NCBI GenBank assembly: GCA_900239685.1
Contig: OENT01000652.1
Coordinates: forward strand, 18,717-82,716
Origin: Rotaria macrura
Taxonomy: Eukaryota; Rotifera; Eurotatoria; Philodinida; Philodinidae
Direction of reading: 5' to 3'
DNA length: 64,000 nucleotides
In this document: one piece after another, positions 1 to 12,572 of the stretch
How the letters are laid out: the number at the start of each line of letters is the position of its first letter
Numbering within the stretch: the first letter of the stretch is position 1
Notes under the pieces: model-generated
Seen by the model: the letters and a program-made list of their open reading frames with translations, nothing else
Told to the model about the DNA's origin: nothing
The model's database searches: none
Program-made: the position numbers and the translations under genes

Positions 1-1537
1 AAGTTCCTAAAGGTCAAGAAAATTTTAAACATATTGCAACGAATAAATTAGAAATTTTTCTAACGATTTTCGATTACAAAATGAAATCACTAATGAAAAT
101 TTCAGTTCATTATCCGATCAGAGAAAAACAGTCGAAAATTCTGTAGTAATATGAACTCACAGTGGCAAGTTTATCCATTTATCCAACAATATGTTTTAAG
201 CTATGCTCTTATATATCAGTGTATCTATTTTCCGAAATTGAGAGGGAAGAAAATAACGTAAATTTGATATGTCAGCGTCTAACATCGATGAAAGAGAATA
301 TGAGAAAGAAGATATTAATATTGATGTGTTTGTATATTATATGATAATAGTATGTTTTCGAAGACGATAAGTCAATATGATGTTCAAGGTATAAATAAGA
401 GGATCTTATCGTCTTCGGATTTCTTTGTTCTTTCAAATGAGAATGTTCGAAAAAATTTAGCTCAACATGACTAAAAAATAGTAAGAGAAAACATGCCGTG
501 ATTTTACTAATGTAAGAAAAAGCTACCTTTTGCAAATCTCCCGTCTCGACAGAAATTTTTAATTCTGTCTAAGAACGTGGCTAAAAAATCTTCTTTATAT
601 GACTCGTTGATTACATGTAGTGAAATTTCAATCTGAAATTCGACCATTTGATATGAATTCTGTATGTACTAGTGAATGATATGTTTAAGGAAGAGGGAAA
701 CTATTGTGTGAATCTGTCAAGAAGGGATCTTTCTTTTCTTTCCACACCTAATGTTTCCATACTACTTATCGAATGTATTGTTTTTCTGAATTCCGAAAAA
801 TCACATCACAAGATGCAGAAGTCTACGCAAAATTCTGCGGCATATTTGAAATTTTCAAGGAATCATTAATAAAAAGAACTACTGTATTTTCAATTTTCAT
901 TTTCGTGTAGGAGCTATTTCATAGAGGATTTTTTTTTCGTAGAATAAGTCACACACTGGATATTGGAATCATTTTCGATGCTTAAAAAAATAAAAGTGAA
1001 GTTTGACCATTGAATATATTTGTCATGGAATTAAAATATGGAAAAAAATTCTCATGAAAATGATGGGAAAGACAGAAAAAGGTCAATCTATTTCATTTCT
1101 TAAAATGAAAATTTTCATTATTCTTGTTTGATGATTTTGAGTCTAAATCAGAATCATCGAAATGAAGTTGGTTGAAAGTCATGAGATGAAATTGATGAAA
1201 ATGAAATAGATTGAGATTTTTATCTGTCCCAACCCTCGGAAATGTCTTTTTTTTATGATTTTATTCCATAGGATCTGATCCGAATAAAATCGAATTGAAT
1301 TATTCGAAAATTCGATTCTGTTTCAGTCAATGGTTAGAATCGAATCAAACTTACAGATATAACAAGCCAAATCGATCAAAACTCTATCGAGTCGAGTTGA
1401 ATTACAACTGTTATGGTTCGTTTGGCTTCTCTTCTCCCTTTCAAGTATTTTAGTCCGATTCTTTCGAAACAACCATTGTACTATTATCCATGCCTGATCT
1501 GCGCTGCTTGTGCATCATTTTATAATACTTAAATCAT
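1..1537. other. Intergenic, no gene seen
   Basis: AT-rich DNA with no reading frame that looks coding on either strand. The only structure I see is the inverted repeat at 1065-1230, listed separately. Confidence 0.6.
1065..1230. repeat. Inverted-repeat hairpin, MITE-like
   Basis: The arm at 1065-1099 (GGGAAAGACAG... to ...TCAATCTATTTCATTT) recurs as its reverse complement at about 1198-1230; a 16-bp core is perfect. The centre holds a second smaller palindrome around GATGATTTTGA/TCAGAATCATC, so nearly the whole 166 bp can fold on itself. No protein and no clear target-site duplication are visible. It may be a short non-autonomous DNA transposon. Confidence 0.45.
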
Positions 1538-1681
1538 TTGTTACAATCCTGTTGTTTTCTTCGTTTGTTTCAGTTGCATTCATTCTCATTTTATACGTCA
1601 TCAATTTGTACGTCCTCACCCTTTCTTATTTTGCAAATTGTTAATCATTTTCTGTTTTTATTTTATCTTAAAAGGTTTCTT

Positions 1682-1846
1682 GGTTTTTTTCTCGATATAT
1701 GGTCCGGCAAAATCGTTAATGGCGATAGTATTAGTCTTGCTACCATCGAAGATCTCCTGAAGAAAGTGGTGATCTTACTGAACGCAACGACAGGCACTGA
1801 ATCGAACTGCTCATTCGTTAACTCTTCGTCTGCTCTTAATTCATGA
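1682..1846 (+). pseudogene. Coding-like fragment, unrecognised
   Basis: A short open stretch ends in TGA at 1844-1846 and has a composition closer to the real exons here than to its surroundings (GKIVNGDSISLATIEDLL as a sample). No partner exon is evident. The opposite strand is also open across it, so even the strand is uncertain. It could be a relic exon or chance. Confidence 0.15.
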
Positions 1847-3734
1847 ACAATGGTAAAAGTTTTGATTTTCGATAAAAATATCATTCATCTATTCATTGTT
1901 CGTGTTTTACTTGGTTCTTAGATTTCAAATATATTTCAATCAGGACTTTTCACCATATTAGTTTTTTTTCTTAGAAACGAATAACAAGAACATGAAAGAG
2001 GAAAATCAAAGCTTTCTTATAGAACTTGTTCAATCGTCTGGAATAGTCGAAAAGTGAACAACTCGGGTATTTGTTCCTATAGTCAGCAACTTCAAAAAAA
2101 CTCTTCGAGCCGAATAGAGTTTTCAATTTCTATCATATTGTTCCTAGAAAGATACGGTTCTGGTGAAATATCAGCTCTATAAGTCATGCTATCAGCAGTT
2201 AAGGATTTCCTAGAAATTCGAAATACCGGACGATTTCTCTGACAAATCACTAAACTCCCCAATTTTTGTTTCGATTGCCAAACTCGTTGTATTTGTGTCA
2301 CCCATCGCTTTTAAAAGTAAAGACTATTATTTTCATGAATATTTTCTTAGTTTATTCAACATCTGTTTGTGATCACATTAGAAAACTGATTTAAGTCGAC
2401 TATTCAACTTACCTTGAGTTCCTAATTCGATTATACAATGTAAAATAGATAGAGTTTTGATTCATTCTAGTAAAAAAATGCTTGTAATATCGAGAGGTTA
2501 GTATTTCGGCTTGATGTCACTAGAAAAGAAACAACAGAGATCAAGGGTGTGGGTGTGGGTGTGGGTGTGGGTGTGGGTGTGGGTAAGGTTGTGTGTGTTG
2601 GTGTGTGTCATAGAGGATTCTGGTACGCGAATATGGTATTTCTGGGTTTTCTGATTGGAAAAACGTCCAAAGTCACTGCGAGAGCCCTATCCGGTTCTTA
2701 ATTATTGCATGAATGTTTTTTTACAGAAGTTCACCTGTCTGAGAAATTGTAAGTGATGCAATTGCAGTGTTAATATAATAAAAAGTGCTTCATACGCTTG
2801 TAGGTTACTGTTCTTTTTTAAGTTATATGAATCGTTTGTTAATATGAATCCGCCTTTTTTCGGTTCGAATGTATAGAATCCGTATTTTGAAAAATCGGAC
2901 GCGATGTCTATGTGTTTATTGATTTTCATGGTTCTGATGCGTGTTCAATGTTTGAATGATTCTTTGATGATTTCTGATATTCTAATGTTTGTATGGGCTC
3001 ATGTTTATTTTCTTTGGTACATAATTCATATCCTCTCACTCTCTGAAGAAAGTTTTAACAGTGTGACACTTATTTTTCGTGACTGATTTTGCGTTGAGTG
3101 AGTTGCGCTTTCTCAGAAAGTGTAAACGATTTCGTAGAATGCTGCGATTAGTCGTTTCTTCACAGAATGTCTCGGAGCATGTTCTTTTAATTTACTGAGA
3201 AAAAAAGAGGAGAAGTGGAAAAAACCAGTCATTTTTCTTCGTATGGACAAACTAGATGTTTTGAGACATACCAATCAGTTTTCTTTCCACTTTCTTGCGT
3301 CTCACAGTTACTTTATAAAGGGTGCAGTTTGTAAAAAAAATCACCAGTTAGGGAAGTAATTGTCTGTAGCATTGCTTGGCTTCGCCGAAAGACACTAAGC
3401 ACGAATATAGTAAAACAAATAGACAGCATACATTAATGATTAATTTTTATGTAGCGCATACTGGTTGTCTTATAAAAAGTTATGCTATTGTTTTAAATTC
3501 ATGATTTCAATTACAAATCCAAACCATTAAGCTTTATTTGTTTGTCTGTTAGGATCTATGCATAAAATCGCAAAGCACTATAATTGATCTACCATCGGCA
3601 TTAGAAATTGGCTATTTAAAATTTGCAAGAATCATTGCATTCTTTCAAACTTTTGAATTTCCGAGGAACTACCTGACCGAGTATTTCTTTCTGAATCATA
3701 TAATGGTTTATTCAGTATTTTAGATCCCATCGAC
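1847..3734. other. Intergenic with telomere-like tract
   Basis: No gene is supported. The stretch holds the TGTGGG tandem array at 2545-2584 and a short TG-rich tail to about 2608. The rest is AT-rich single-copy-looking sequence. Confidence 0.6.
2545..2584 (+). repeat. Interstitial telomere-type repeat (TGTGGG)n
   Basis: There are six perfect head-to-tail GGGTGT units plus GGGT, followed by a degenerate TG-rich tail (GTGTGTGTTGGTGTGTGTC) up to about 2608. The unit is a rotation of TGTGGG, the telomeric repeat reported for bdelloid rotifers, with the G-rich strand on the plus strand. It is internal to the window, so it is an interstitial copy, from end joining, telomere healing or retroelement-linked insertion, or a coincidental microsatellite. 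Confidence 0.7.
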
Positions 3735-5449
3735 ATGACGAGTTTCCTCAGCTGCAAGCGTTTCTCTGGATGCTGTACACCTTGTTGTGCATGCTGCCGG
3801 AAAAATCCTAATGTCCAGCATCAAAAAAACACCAAAATTCATTTACAAACAAATGTGGATAAAAGAGAAACACCATTTGGCTGTATCAAAATTAATCCAG
3901 GCATGTAGCGTTCATCGGGTGAAACTAATTCAATTCGATGGAATTTCTATGAAACCAGAAGAGATAAAAATATTCGATAAGATTATCTATAGTACTCCAC
4001 TACAATGTACATGTAGATGCTTCTGATCTAAACGCTATTAGATTTATAACAGTGTGGGCACTAGGGGTGTCATACTCCCATTAGTGTCACCGGTGTGCGG
4101 TAGTTTACAACACTACTACTTACCACTTACCAATATGTCGTAAATGAGAAAGATTATCATGTAGAAAGAAGTAACTGATGAGTAAACTAATTGCTGCTCA
4201 CCTTAAATATGATATTTTTCAATTATAAAAGCAATTATCATTACCTTGGTAAGTGGACGTGGAGCTAATAGTAATATGACACCACTAATGTGTACTTATG
4301 TCCTTGGCTTCAGATATGATAAAATTTTTAAAGACGAAGTCTGATCGACATGTAATTCTGTCGAGCAGTTCAAGGTGAAAAATTGCATTCACTCAAGAGT
4401 GGTTTCACATCGATATGTCTATTTTCTCAATAATGAGTCCATATTTTTAAGCTCTAGTTTCGATGATTTTTCTCACGACTATTGTTTTATTAGGTATTCG
4501 AACCTCTGATAATAAATACACGTGTCCGATGCTTGGTATCCAACTCTATCGTTATTCAAAATTCAAAGCTGACACGGTTCAAGATCAACGCACAATACCT
4601 CTCGACAGGGCTCAAGAGCAAGCTCTGGACGAGGCAAATAAAACGATCAAAGAAAAGAAAGGGACTGCTGAAGAAGAATTCCTCATGATTCCAGTTGAAG
4701 ATATAACAATCATTAGCTGTAAATTAGAATTGGCTAAAACCAATAAAGAAGACGGCAAATCAGAAATGATTCGTGAACATGAAGATAGTGAAAACTGTTG
4801 TGACCGCTGCTGTGCGACTCTGCTCAGCTGTTGTGGTCAATGTCTGGATTGTTGCTGTTGTTGCTGTAAAAACAAAGTAGCAGTAGAATCTCATGTTTCA
4901 ACCACAGTAATCGTAAAAAGTGTAGATCAAATCCGAATCAAAACAGTCAAAGACGAAATACAACCGCTTCCAGTAGATGAAATAGTTTGCTGTCGTCCGT
5001 GCCGCTGCTAGTGTTGCCCATTCAAAAAGTTGATTAGTCTGATTAAACGGACAACTACAGTGGAGGATAAGGATGCAAAACGTGTCATAACCATAAGTAT
5101 AAAATATAGCAAGTATAGTAATCTCGACACACCATCAAATACACGTCTACTTAGTGAAACAGAACAGCTGGCTTATTATAAAAACAAATTCGAACCGGAT
5201 ACAGATCTGACTTTCTATTTATTAAACACTACAAACGTCGAATCAACTGATTATGACAAAAATCGAAAGGATGTTGAAGATTTTTGCAGAACTGTGATGC
5301 AGCTGAAGTCTATGAAAATGAATTATCCATCAGATACTGAATTAGAACAGATTCTGCGTCCTAAGAATGAGCCAACAAAAATTGGCAATCCATTTCATGA
5401 ATCAATCCTAGATGAAAAGTTAGAGAAAAATGGGATCACAACTGCTTGA
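3735..5449 (+). pseudogene. Cysteine-cluster protein gene, apparently broken
   Basis: I do not recognise the family. The locus begins at an ATG at 3735 whose frame gives a Cys-rich start (GCCTPCCACCRKN) and runs to a TAG near 3905; a different frame then looks coding to about 4026, suggesting a one-base shift. After a gap holding an inverted-repeat element, an open frame (acceptor TTATTAG before about 4494) runs to 5011 with Lys/Glu-rich sequence and a cluster CCDRCC...CCGQC...CCCCCC. It stops at TAG 5009-5011 inside a further cluster, and the same frame continues at once (CCPFKK) to 5449 with good coding character. The clusters resemble membrane-proximal palmitoylation sites, which is inference. 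Alternatives are stop readthrough, an unusual very short intron, or a sequencing error. Confidence 0.5.
4059..4290. mobile_element. MITE-like element inside the cysteine-cluster locus
   Basis: The end CACTAGGGGTGTCATA at 4059-4074 matches the reverse complement of the other end (CATTAGTGGTGTCATA, ending at 4290) at 14 of 16 positions. An inner pair CCACTTACCAA (4123-4133) / TTGGTAAGTGG (4246-4256) is perfect. It is 232 bp with no coding content, as expected of a non-autonomous DNA transposon. I could not find a convincing target-site duplication. Confidence 0.55.
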
Positions 5450-5699
5450 TCCAGTAAATCATTTCTCAATCAACCGAACTCGCCGTCTGCATTGAACCAT
5501 TAAAATATAGACAAAAAGAGACTGACTGAAAGGAAATATAAGAATACAATGTGCTGAAATCTAACAGCTTTTAAAAAAAGATTCATTGAGCAGGACAATC
5601 ACTTTCAAATAAACCATTCTCTCATTCTCATAAAGATATGCTTTTCAGGAATTTCAGCTTCCGACAGAAAAGCTACCACAAATTTCAGAAAATGAAAAG

Positions 5700-6135
5700 G
5701 GTTTGTGTGTGGCTGTCGGCGTCTGTGTGAGTGTGGTAGTGGGTGATGGTGTCGGTGCCGGTGCCGGTGTTGATCTGCGGGTGTTCCTGCATAGCTAACG
5801 GTGTGTGCTTCGATGCTTGTGCAGGTTGTTACCGGCGCATTGGTGTTATTCTGCATTGTCTGTGTCTGTTGGGCGAGTGTGGGTGAGTTTCCTGTCGTGC
5901 GTGTGACTTCTGGGGTGAGTCTGGATGGTTTTCTGGTTGCGTTTTTGTGTAGACGGGGATGTTCGGATAGGTGTAGATGTGTGTATTGTATTAGTCCTTA
6001 TTGTTGGTGTCGGAATGTGCCTGCGCCTGCGGATGGGTTTATTTCTGCTTGTGGCTGTGCTCCTTGCTATGTGTGTGAGTGTGACTATCGCTATGAATGA
6101 GGATTTAGGGGCTGGCGGGAGGGGGGGGGGCTTGG
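5700..6135 (+). repeat. G/T-skewed low-complexity tract
   Basis: For about 430 bp the plus strand is dominated by G and T (GTGTGTGTGGCTGTCGG..., GGTGTCGGTGCCGGTGCCGG, GTGTGGGTGAG) and ends in a run of G near 6120-6130. GC content is clearly above the flanks. Open frames across it on both strands are composition artefacts. It looks like an expanded and decayed TG-rich minisatellite. Confidence 0.6.
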
Positions 6136-7138
6136 TTGCGGTATGGATGTCGCTGTATGCAGTGGCCATGTATATTCCGACCCATGCCCTTTCCAATCAA
6201 AAATAATTCCACCAATTCCTATCATTTTACTTTTTGTGAAGATTACTTCTTTTAATTGACCCGCTTCATATGATGTATGAAATATGCAAATCTTTTAAGC
6301 ACGCGCTTTATATTCTACTTCCCCTTCAGAGCCGAATCAATGCTCAACTGTTCAAAATCATGAAACGACTAGTGCTGGTTTCTTCAACTGTTTTCTCTCG
6401 GTGTACTGTGCCTTGAAACTAACAAAAGATTTTCAATTTTTGTAGTTCGCGGTTTATTTCTTAACATTCCTCGATAAAGTTACTCAAGTCGTAATTAGTA
6501 AGGGAGTTGGTGGCTATATGCTAATATAAACTACCATTATGATAAAATTAAAAATGGCGTATTTCATGCATTTTTGAGTGATAGGATTGTATAAATAAAT
6601 TTCTGTAAATACTAATTTTCGTATTCCTGCGTTCAATTATTGGAAAATATGAAATAATAATGAGGGTTCATGTATGTAGAAAAAATGTCTAACCAACCTC
6701 CACTACTGACTCCCGAATACCTTGAAGAAAAAATAGAACAATCATAGAAACCAAGTATCAGGATAATCGATTCCACCATAACTCTGCTTAATCAAGTGCA
6801 TGAATCTATCCTGTTTCTTATTTTAATTTTATCGGTATCACGTTACGAACTTACTTTAAAGAAATATTATATAAAAATTTCAGAAATGAAGTTTATGATG
6901 CGCACTATTTTGCTAAAGACTTCGATAATGCACTCTGATTCTCCAGGCTTTTTAACGTTGCACGTAAAATTATGTCTATAAAGCATGTGAATGGATGTCA
7001 GGACCTTCGCCAACATGACTTATGTCGACACTAACTCATTTTCCCCTCATTCTCAATCACTTCAGCAGAGAATAATAATATCGAATGTACTTTTGTGATG
7101 ATTCCTAAACAATTTTTCCTACGGTCTTACCGATTTGA

Positions 7139-7300
7139 CCAATAGGTATTAGCCTTAGGTTTGGAGCAGATCATCCCAACATCGATGTCATTGCTAGAAA
7201 TCATTCAAGTGGACGATCACTAATACTGGTGACTGTCGACATGGCTTCCACCAATCATTTTCGGCGTAGTATTATTGCCAAAATCCACGATCACCACTAG
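7139..7300 (+). pseudogene. Short coding-like remnant, unrecognised
   Basis: A 54-codon open stretch bounded by TGA and TAG (7298-7300) has protein-like composition with a hydrophobic strand (SLILVTVDMAS). There is no start codon, no clear splice partner and no continuation in other frames. It may be a relic of a transferred or duplicated gene. Confidence 0.15.
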
Positions 7301-8040
7301 GTAACTCTGACGGTTTTCTCTTCTATTGGCTGTACGATGAAAGTTTTTCTTAAAACAAGAAAATGACTATTTATTTGCACCGTTTTCTCTTCCACTCTTC
7401 TCAGAATAATGGGCCATCTCAGCAACCATAGTCATACAATTCTGCTCTTAATAAAGAAATATCAAACGAACTCGATACGATCCCTCATGACTATTTTTTG
7501 AAGAAGGTCACGACGAATCTTCTGAAAAAAATAGATTAGAAGTAAAAATGTTAAGCGTTACACGTATTTTAACTTACTCTGAATAAGTACCATATACTTT
7601 CAGTTGTGCTCTACGAAAAACTAGCAGATGTGTGCATCTTCAGAAATTCTCTTTATTTTCTTGGATCGACAATAAAGGAGCTTTTATCATGAAGAGAATG
7701 TCATATGAGTAAATATTTATGCCTTGAGGAAAAGACACGTTCTACAGTTCACCATCAATCATTGGAAAATAATACTCACAGCATTGAGCAGAATCTCATT
7801 TTTGAGACCACTGATATGTCAATTCACTTCTGCGCCGAATAACTAAGAAAATACTCTAGGAATGAATGGTTGTTCAAGCTGGTTGTATATACAAACAAGA
7901 TGTAATCGTTTGGATGTGAAAATAATGACAGAAAATCTTATTGTCTAAACATCGATTGTGTATTAGATCATTGCTTGATTTAAACTTAGCCAGAAATATG
8001 AATTTCAATGAAGGACTTGAATAGAAGCGATATTGACAGA

Positions 8041-8042
8041 CA

Positions 8043-8086
<44 letters not shown>
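8041..8086. repeat. (TA)n microsatellite
   Basis: A nearly uninterrupted alternating TA run of about 45 bp. Confidence 0.9.
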
Positions 8087-8087
<1 letters not shown>

Positions 8088-11000
8088 TGAAAGGAGAAAA
8101 ATAGTCAGGAAATCTTTTGAAGAAAAGCAGGAATCATAAAATCTACTCTGATTTTATTTTAAACAATCGAATTACTATTAAGCTGAATGAAAAATTTATG
8201 ATTATTTAATATTAAAGTATTCGCTGCTTCTATACTAAAATCAACTGTTTAGTAACATGATGTTTCCTTCAGATAAACACTTATTACCGTATGTATTTCT
8301 TATTGCTTATTCTTATTTGGGTTCTCCCTTTGTAAATGACTCAAAAGTTGTTTTGATCCAAACCAGGTTATGGCAAATTTCAGCTGCAAGAAACTGATAG
8401 TACTTTTTATCATTATATAATACAACGTACAAGCTGAATAATACTGTTAAAAAAGGCAATGCTACACATCAGTTTTAGATTATTTTTCTATTGAAATCAA
8501 TTTCTTGTCTTTATTTATTAAGGCATAAAATTAAATTTTGACGAAGTTTTTTTACAATCATGTGATTAGAATATACTTGAAATGAAAACGTATCATTTCA
8601 TGAAAGAAAATTTCATAATCATTCAAATATAGTCTTGTACGAATGAGCCATGAAATATCAAAACAAAATCAGAGAAGTATTACCGTTGCGAGACCTGGGA
8701 TTATCTAAAGTAGACGAAAATGTTAAAGCGAGCGTGTACGAGACTTGCTGTAGCTTTAAACAATTAGAGATTTGAAAGCAGGTGTCGTAACAGAAGTATT
8801 TGTAACATCTATCAATGAAACATTCGTGGTTTTAGAAATCAAATCATTTGACAATCGTAAAAGCTTGAGCTGATTATAACAAGAAACATGAGAAATGAAT
8901 GATTGAAAGAAATATTGTATGAACAGAATCACCCTTTTATTTAAAATACTCTACAAATAATTTCATAGAAATTTTGAAAAATAAACTTACTATGATGAAG
9001 CACCGTGTCGTCGTTGTTTATATAGAGTCTATTAGTATGAACCATGAGAAATCAAGGTAAAAATTAAGATTTTAGTTGAAAACGGGAAAGTCACGAAACT
9101 TCTTTATCAGGCAAGAAAAATACGAGGAAAGTAATGTCTGCGTGAGGCTTCGAATGAATTTTAACAGGGAAATCATCAATCATTAAAATCAAGATGGATA
9201 AGATTACAACAAGTGGAGAAGCATGATTCTATGTTGAATAATATTTTATAATCATGCTACTGCTTTGTTTTGTCTTACTTAAAGTCAAATAAGACGAATG
9301 ATACTTGCTCGAGAATGGATGAAAGGCAGAAACCAATGAATTGCATTGCAAGAATAGCGTTGTTGATATTATTCTATGGTACGACATTGCTTGTTGAAAT
9401 ATCCGTTTTTCTCCATCCAATGCTCTCGAATCAAAAGAGAATCTAGCAAAATAAAGTCTATCCTAGCTTGTACTCGTTAAAGAATTTGCTGCGGTCATTC
9501 AAAATTCTATGAACTGAACCATAAATATAATCTCAGCACGCTACGTTGTATCAGAAATTCTTCAATATTTACGGCAATTGTTGGGGGAAACGCATATCTC
9601 TGTACTTCTCTGTTATTTTGTTTCCAACAAGAACAATTTGTCATCACTTCTTTGTACTTTCGACGTGTCGACATACGCTTTTCCTCGCTTATGCATCAAT
9701 TATATCTTTTGGGCAAGACTTTCGTGAGTTCGAAGAGCAGAAGACTTAAAATTGTACACAGGTGGAATGTGAAAGAAGAATGAATAGCGTACGTGAGATA
9801 GATTATCAAACAAAAAGATAATATCATAAACGTGCTCGAGTGAATGAAATCTGGGAAAAAATAATAAGCCTAAAAAACAATGAATTTGAACAAAGACATC
9901 TATTGGTCAAATAATGGCGAAAACAACATGAATTCTCGTTACCATATTAAAATTGAGATTTTTCTCGCTCTTAATTTTATCGATTCAAATTAGCATTAGA
10001 ACACTTAAGACATCATTCACAAGAACATTTTTAAAATTAAGAGAAAGTTTCTAGAGTGGGTGCGAATTCTAGAAGCACATGACAGACGGTCTCTAGGTTC
10101 TAGGCTAGTAAAGCAAGTTTTTTTTATCGTATACCTAGTCATCCGATAGACAACTTCCAATTTTTTCGTTAAAAAAATATTATTTTAAATTTTTTAAGTA
10201 ACGCTCTAGGCAGAACATTATGAGAAAATGTTGAACATCAAATTATTAGTTTTCTAATATCAAATACAGAACAAAATAGTACGAAAGATACAAAGAAATG
10301 TCTCAAACTTTGATGCCTAATACATTTATTAGTTATTTTTTACATACAGAAAGGGACAACACATTGAACATATTACATTTCTTTATGATAACGCTAGATA
10401 TATAGAGGAGCATTGAGTACTGTAATCAAACAGATTACATTTATTAGATTCTATTTTAGTGAATTATCTAAATAGTTCATTGTTTGTGTAATTAAATCCA
10501 TTATTTCTATAGCCCATACTTTAAAACCAAAGCTTTTCGTCTTTTTAATAATTCTTTTACAATATCGTTTTCTGATGTAACATTTATACAGTGTCTCCTG
10601 TGTATAAAAATCAGTTTCAATATGACTATCTACTAACATGCTGCATCAGTACTGAACAATGTGCCTTGGAATTTGCAACCTACATCATATATCGTTCATT
10701 AGATAATACATTAATATAAAAACGCCTGATTCTGTTAATTACACGAGATACTGCCATCCACTTTGAATCTAGTAAACAAGTCATTTTAACATATTAGTGG
10801 GTTAAAACCTGTTTAGTGCCGTGAAAGCCTTTTAACTCGTAAAATCAATAGTAAGATGAATAGAAAATGTGTAAATTTTGTAAAAATGGCACATTCTAGC
10901 AGGTTGATGAAGAGATAACTTGTTTAATCTGGTTTCAAACTTTCACAAGAAAGCTAATTTAACGACAGTGTTTCGCCTAAACGACCTGATTACATAACTT

Positions 11001-12572
11001 TAGCACGGTTTTCTAAGTGGTTTTGTCTGGCTGGGTAGTTTTTTGAGATATTGTTTTTGACATAGTTTATCTTTCTTTAGGTGATTACTGAAATATCTGG
11101 ATCACTTTGAAAATTCATAGCCGTTTTGATCTTCTATCTAAGTATGATCAAAAACAATAGCTTAGAGCATTTATCTATCGAGGAAATCGCTACCCAGAGT
11201 GAAAAAAGATAACCCTAGAACAATATACAAACGTGTTTCTTTGCCTATTTCGATATATATTCTTAGAAATAATTCTGATTACGAAAAAAAGTTTAAAAGC
11301 ATAAAGTTAACTAAGACAGAACTGTAAAAATGCGCTCAAGAACGACTTTAGTACTGTTTTCACTCTGAACTCAGTCGCAGTCATGGATGTCGTCTAGAAT
11401 CTAAGGATAATCGACCATATGAATTTGAGACATAGTCATGACAGTTCAATATTTTCCCAGACATTTAAACATTATTGAAAAGATCTGCTTGCAATATATT
11501 CCCAATAGGAAATTCTAGCTTATGATATTTCACATAAAAAAATTGATTATTTGATATGTTCTTACAATAACAAATTGAATACATTTTTTCTTCACCAATG
11601 TCTATAACCTTTTCATCGTCATTAAAGAAAACTTGTTCAACGATTTCTATACTTGATGTTACTTCTATTGAAAGGTGACTATTTTGTGTTATTAACTCAT
11701 ATAATGAAATTCTCTAAATTCTTGATACTGTACGTATTGATATTGAGGATTATAGTGGGTGCGAGTGTTTATGCGCGTATCTATTCGCTCCTTTCCTTCG
11801 CTTGAATAATTATTATTACTAATTTTTCTGCTGTTTAGTCAGTAACTAAATTTCGTAGCTAGTATTTTTATATTGAGAAGTTCATTTGACAAAATTATTT
11901 AACTTCCATAAATTTTCTATACGTGCACTTTTTAAATCTTCTGCTGTAAAAGCTAGATTAGAATGAAGGAGTGACATGATCAGCATTGTGTATTTTTCAA
12001 TGGAAAAATCTCATAACATTGAGCATTTAGAATTATAGGGACGCAAGAAAAAAGATTTAATTACTGATTTTCAAGTTGGCAGTCATATGTCAATGATGTT
12101 TTCCGGCTCTTAACTAATGTTTATCTCTCCATGTTAAGAAAACAGAGACTTCCACGATGATGTTAACACTTACCTTATAATGTAAAGCTTGTATTGATAA
12201 ATGACTATAAGGTTTCATACTGATGATTGTGGATGGTTCAATCGCGTACTTGATTATTTAAAGAAATTTAATGTTGCAATTATTGAATAGATCACAATAC
12301 TCTTAATTTTGACTTTGATACAACATAGGTTTACTGTAGGAATAAGTAATGGAAACGTTGTACTTCCGTAAAGATTATTGCAGGTGGATATGGATGTGAT
12401 TTAAATGAAGACAAACACTCACACATGCAAATGAATCCCTTCCATTCGGAATTTTGTAAACTTGAATTTTTGTTCTCACTGAACGCAGCACTGTCACCAT
12501 GTTATGTGGAGACAGTTCTACCCAAACATTTGTCATCATTCGTTTATTTACAAAATGCTATCATTATTTCAG

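Larger units (their letters stand above)
5450..12424. other. Long gene-poor stretch
   Basis: About 7 kb without a supportable gene. It contains the G/T-skewed tract (5700-6135), a 54-codon coding-like remnant (7139-7300) and a (TA)n run (8041-8086). The rest is AT-rich with no visible structure. Confidence 0.55.

Noticed and set aside
2858-2875. GGTTCGAAT resembling a tRNA B box
   Set aside because: No A box, acceptor stem or anticodon arm can be built around it.
5801-6206. Overlapping open frames of 93-116 codons on both strands in the G/T-rich tract
   Set aside because: They follow from the skewed composition, are repetitive (Val/Cys/Gly on one strand, Thr/His/Arg on the other) and show no domain.
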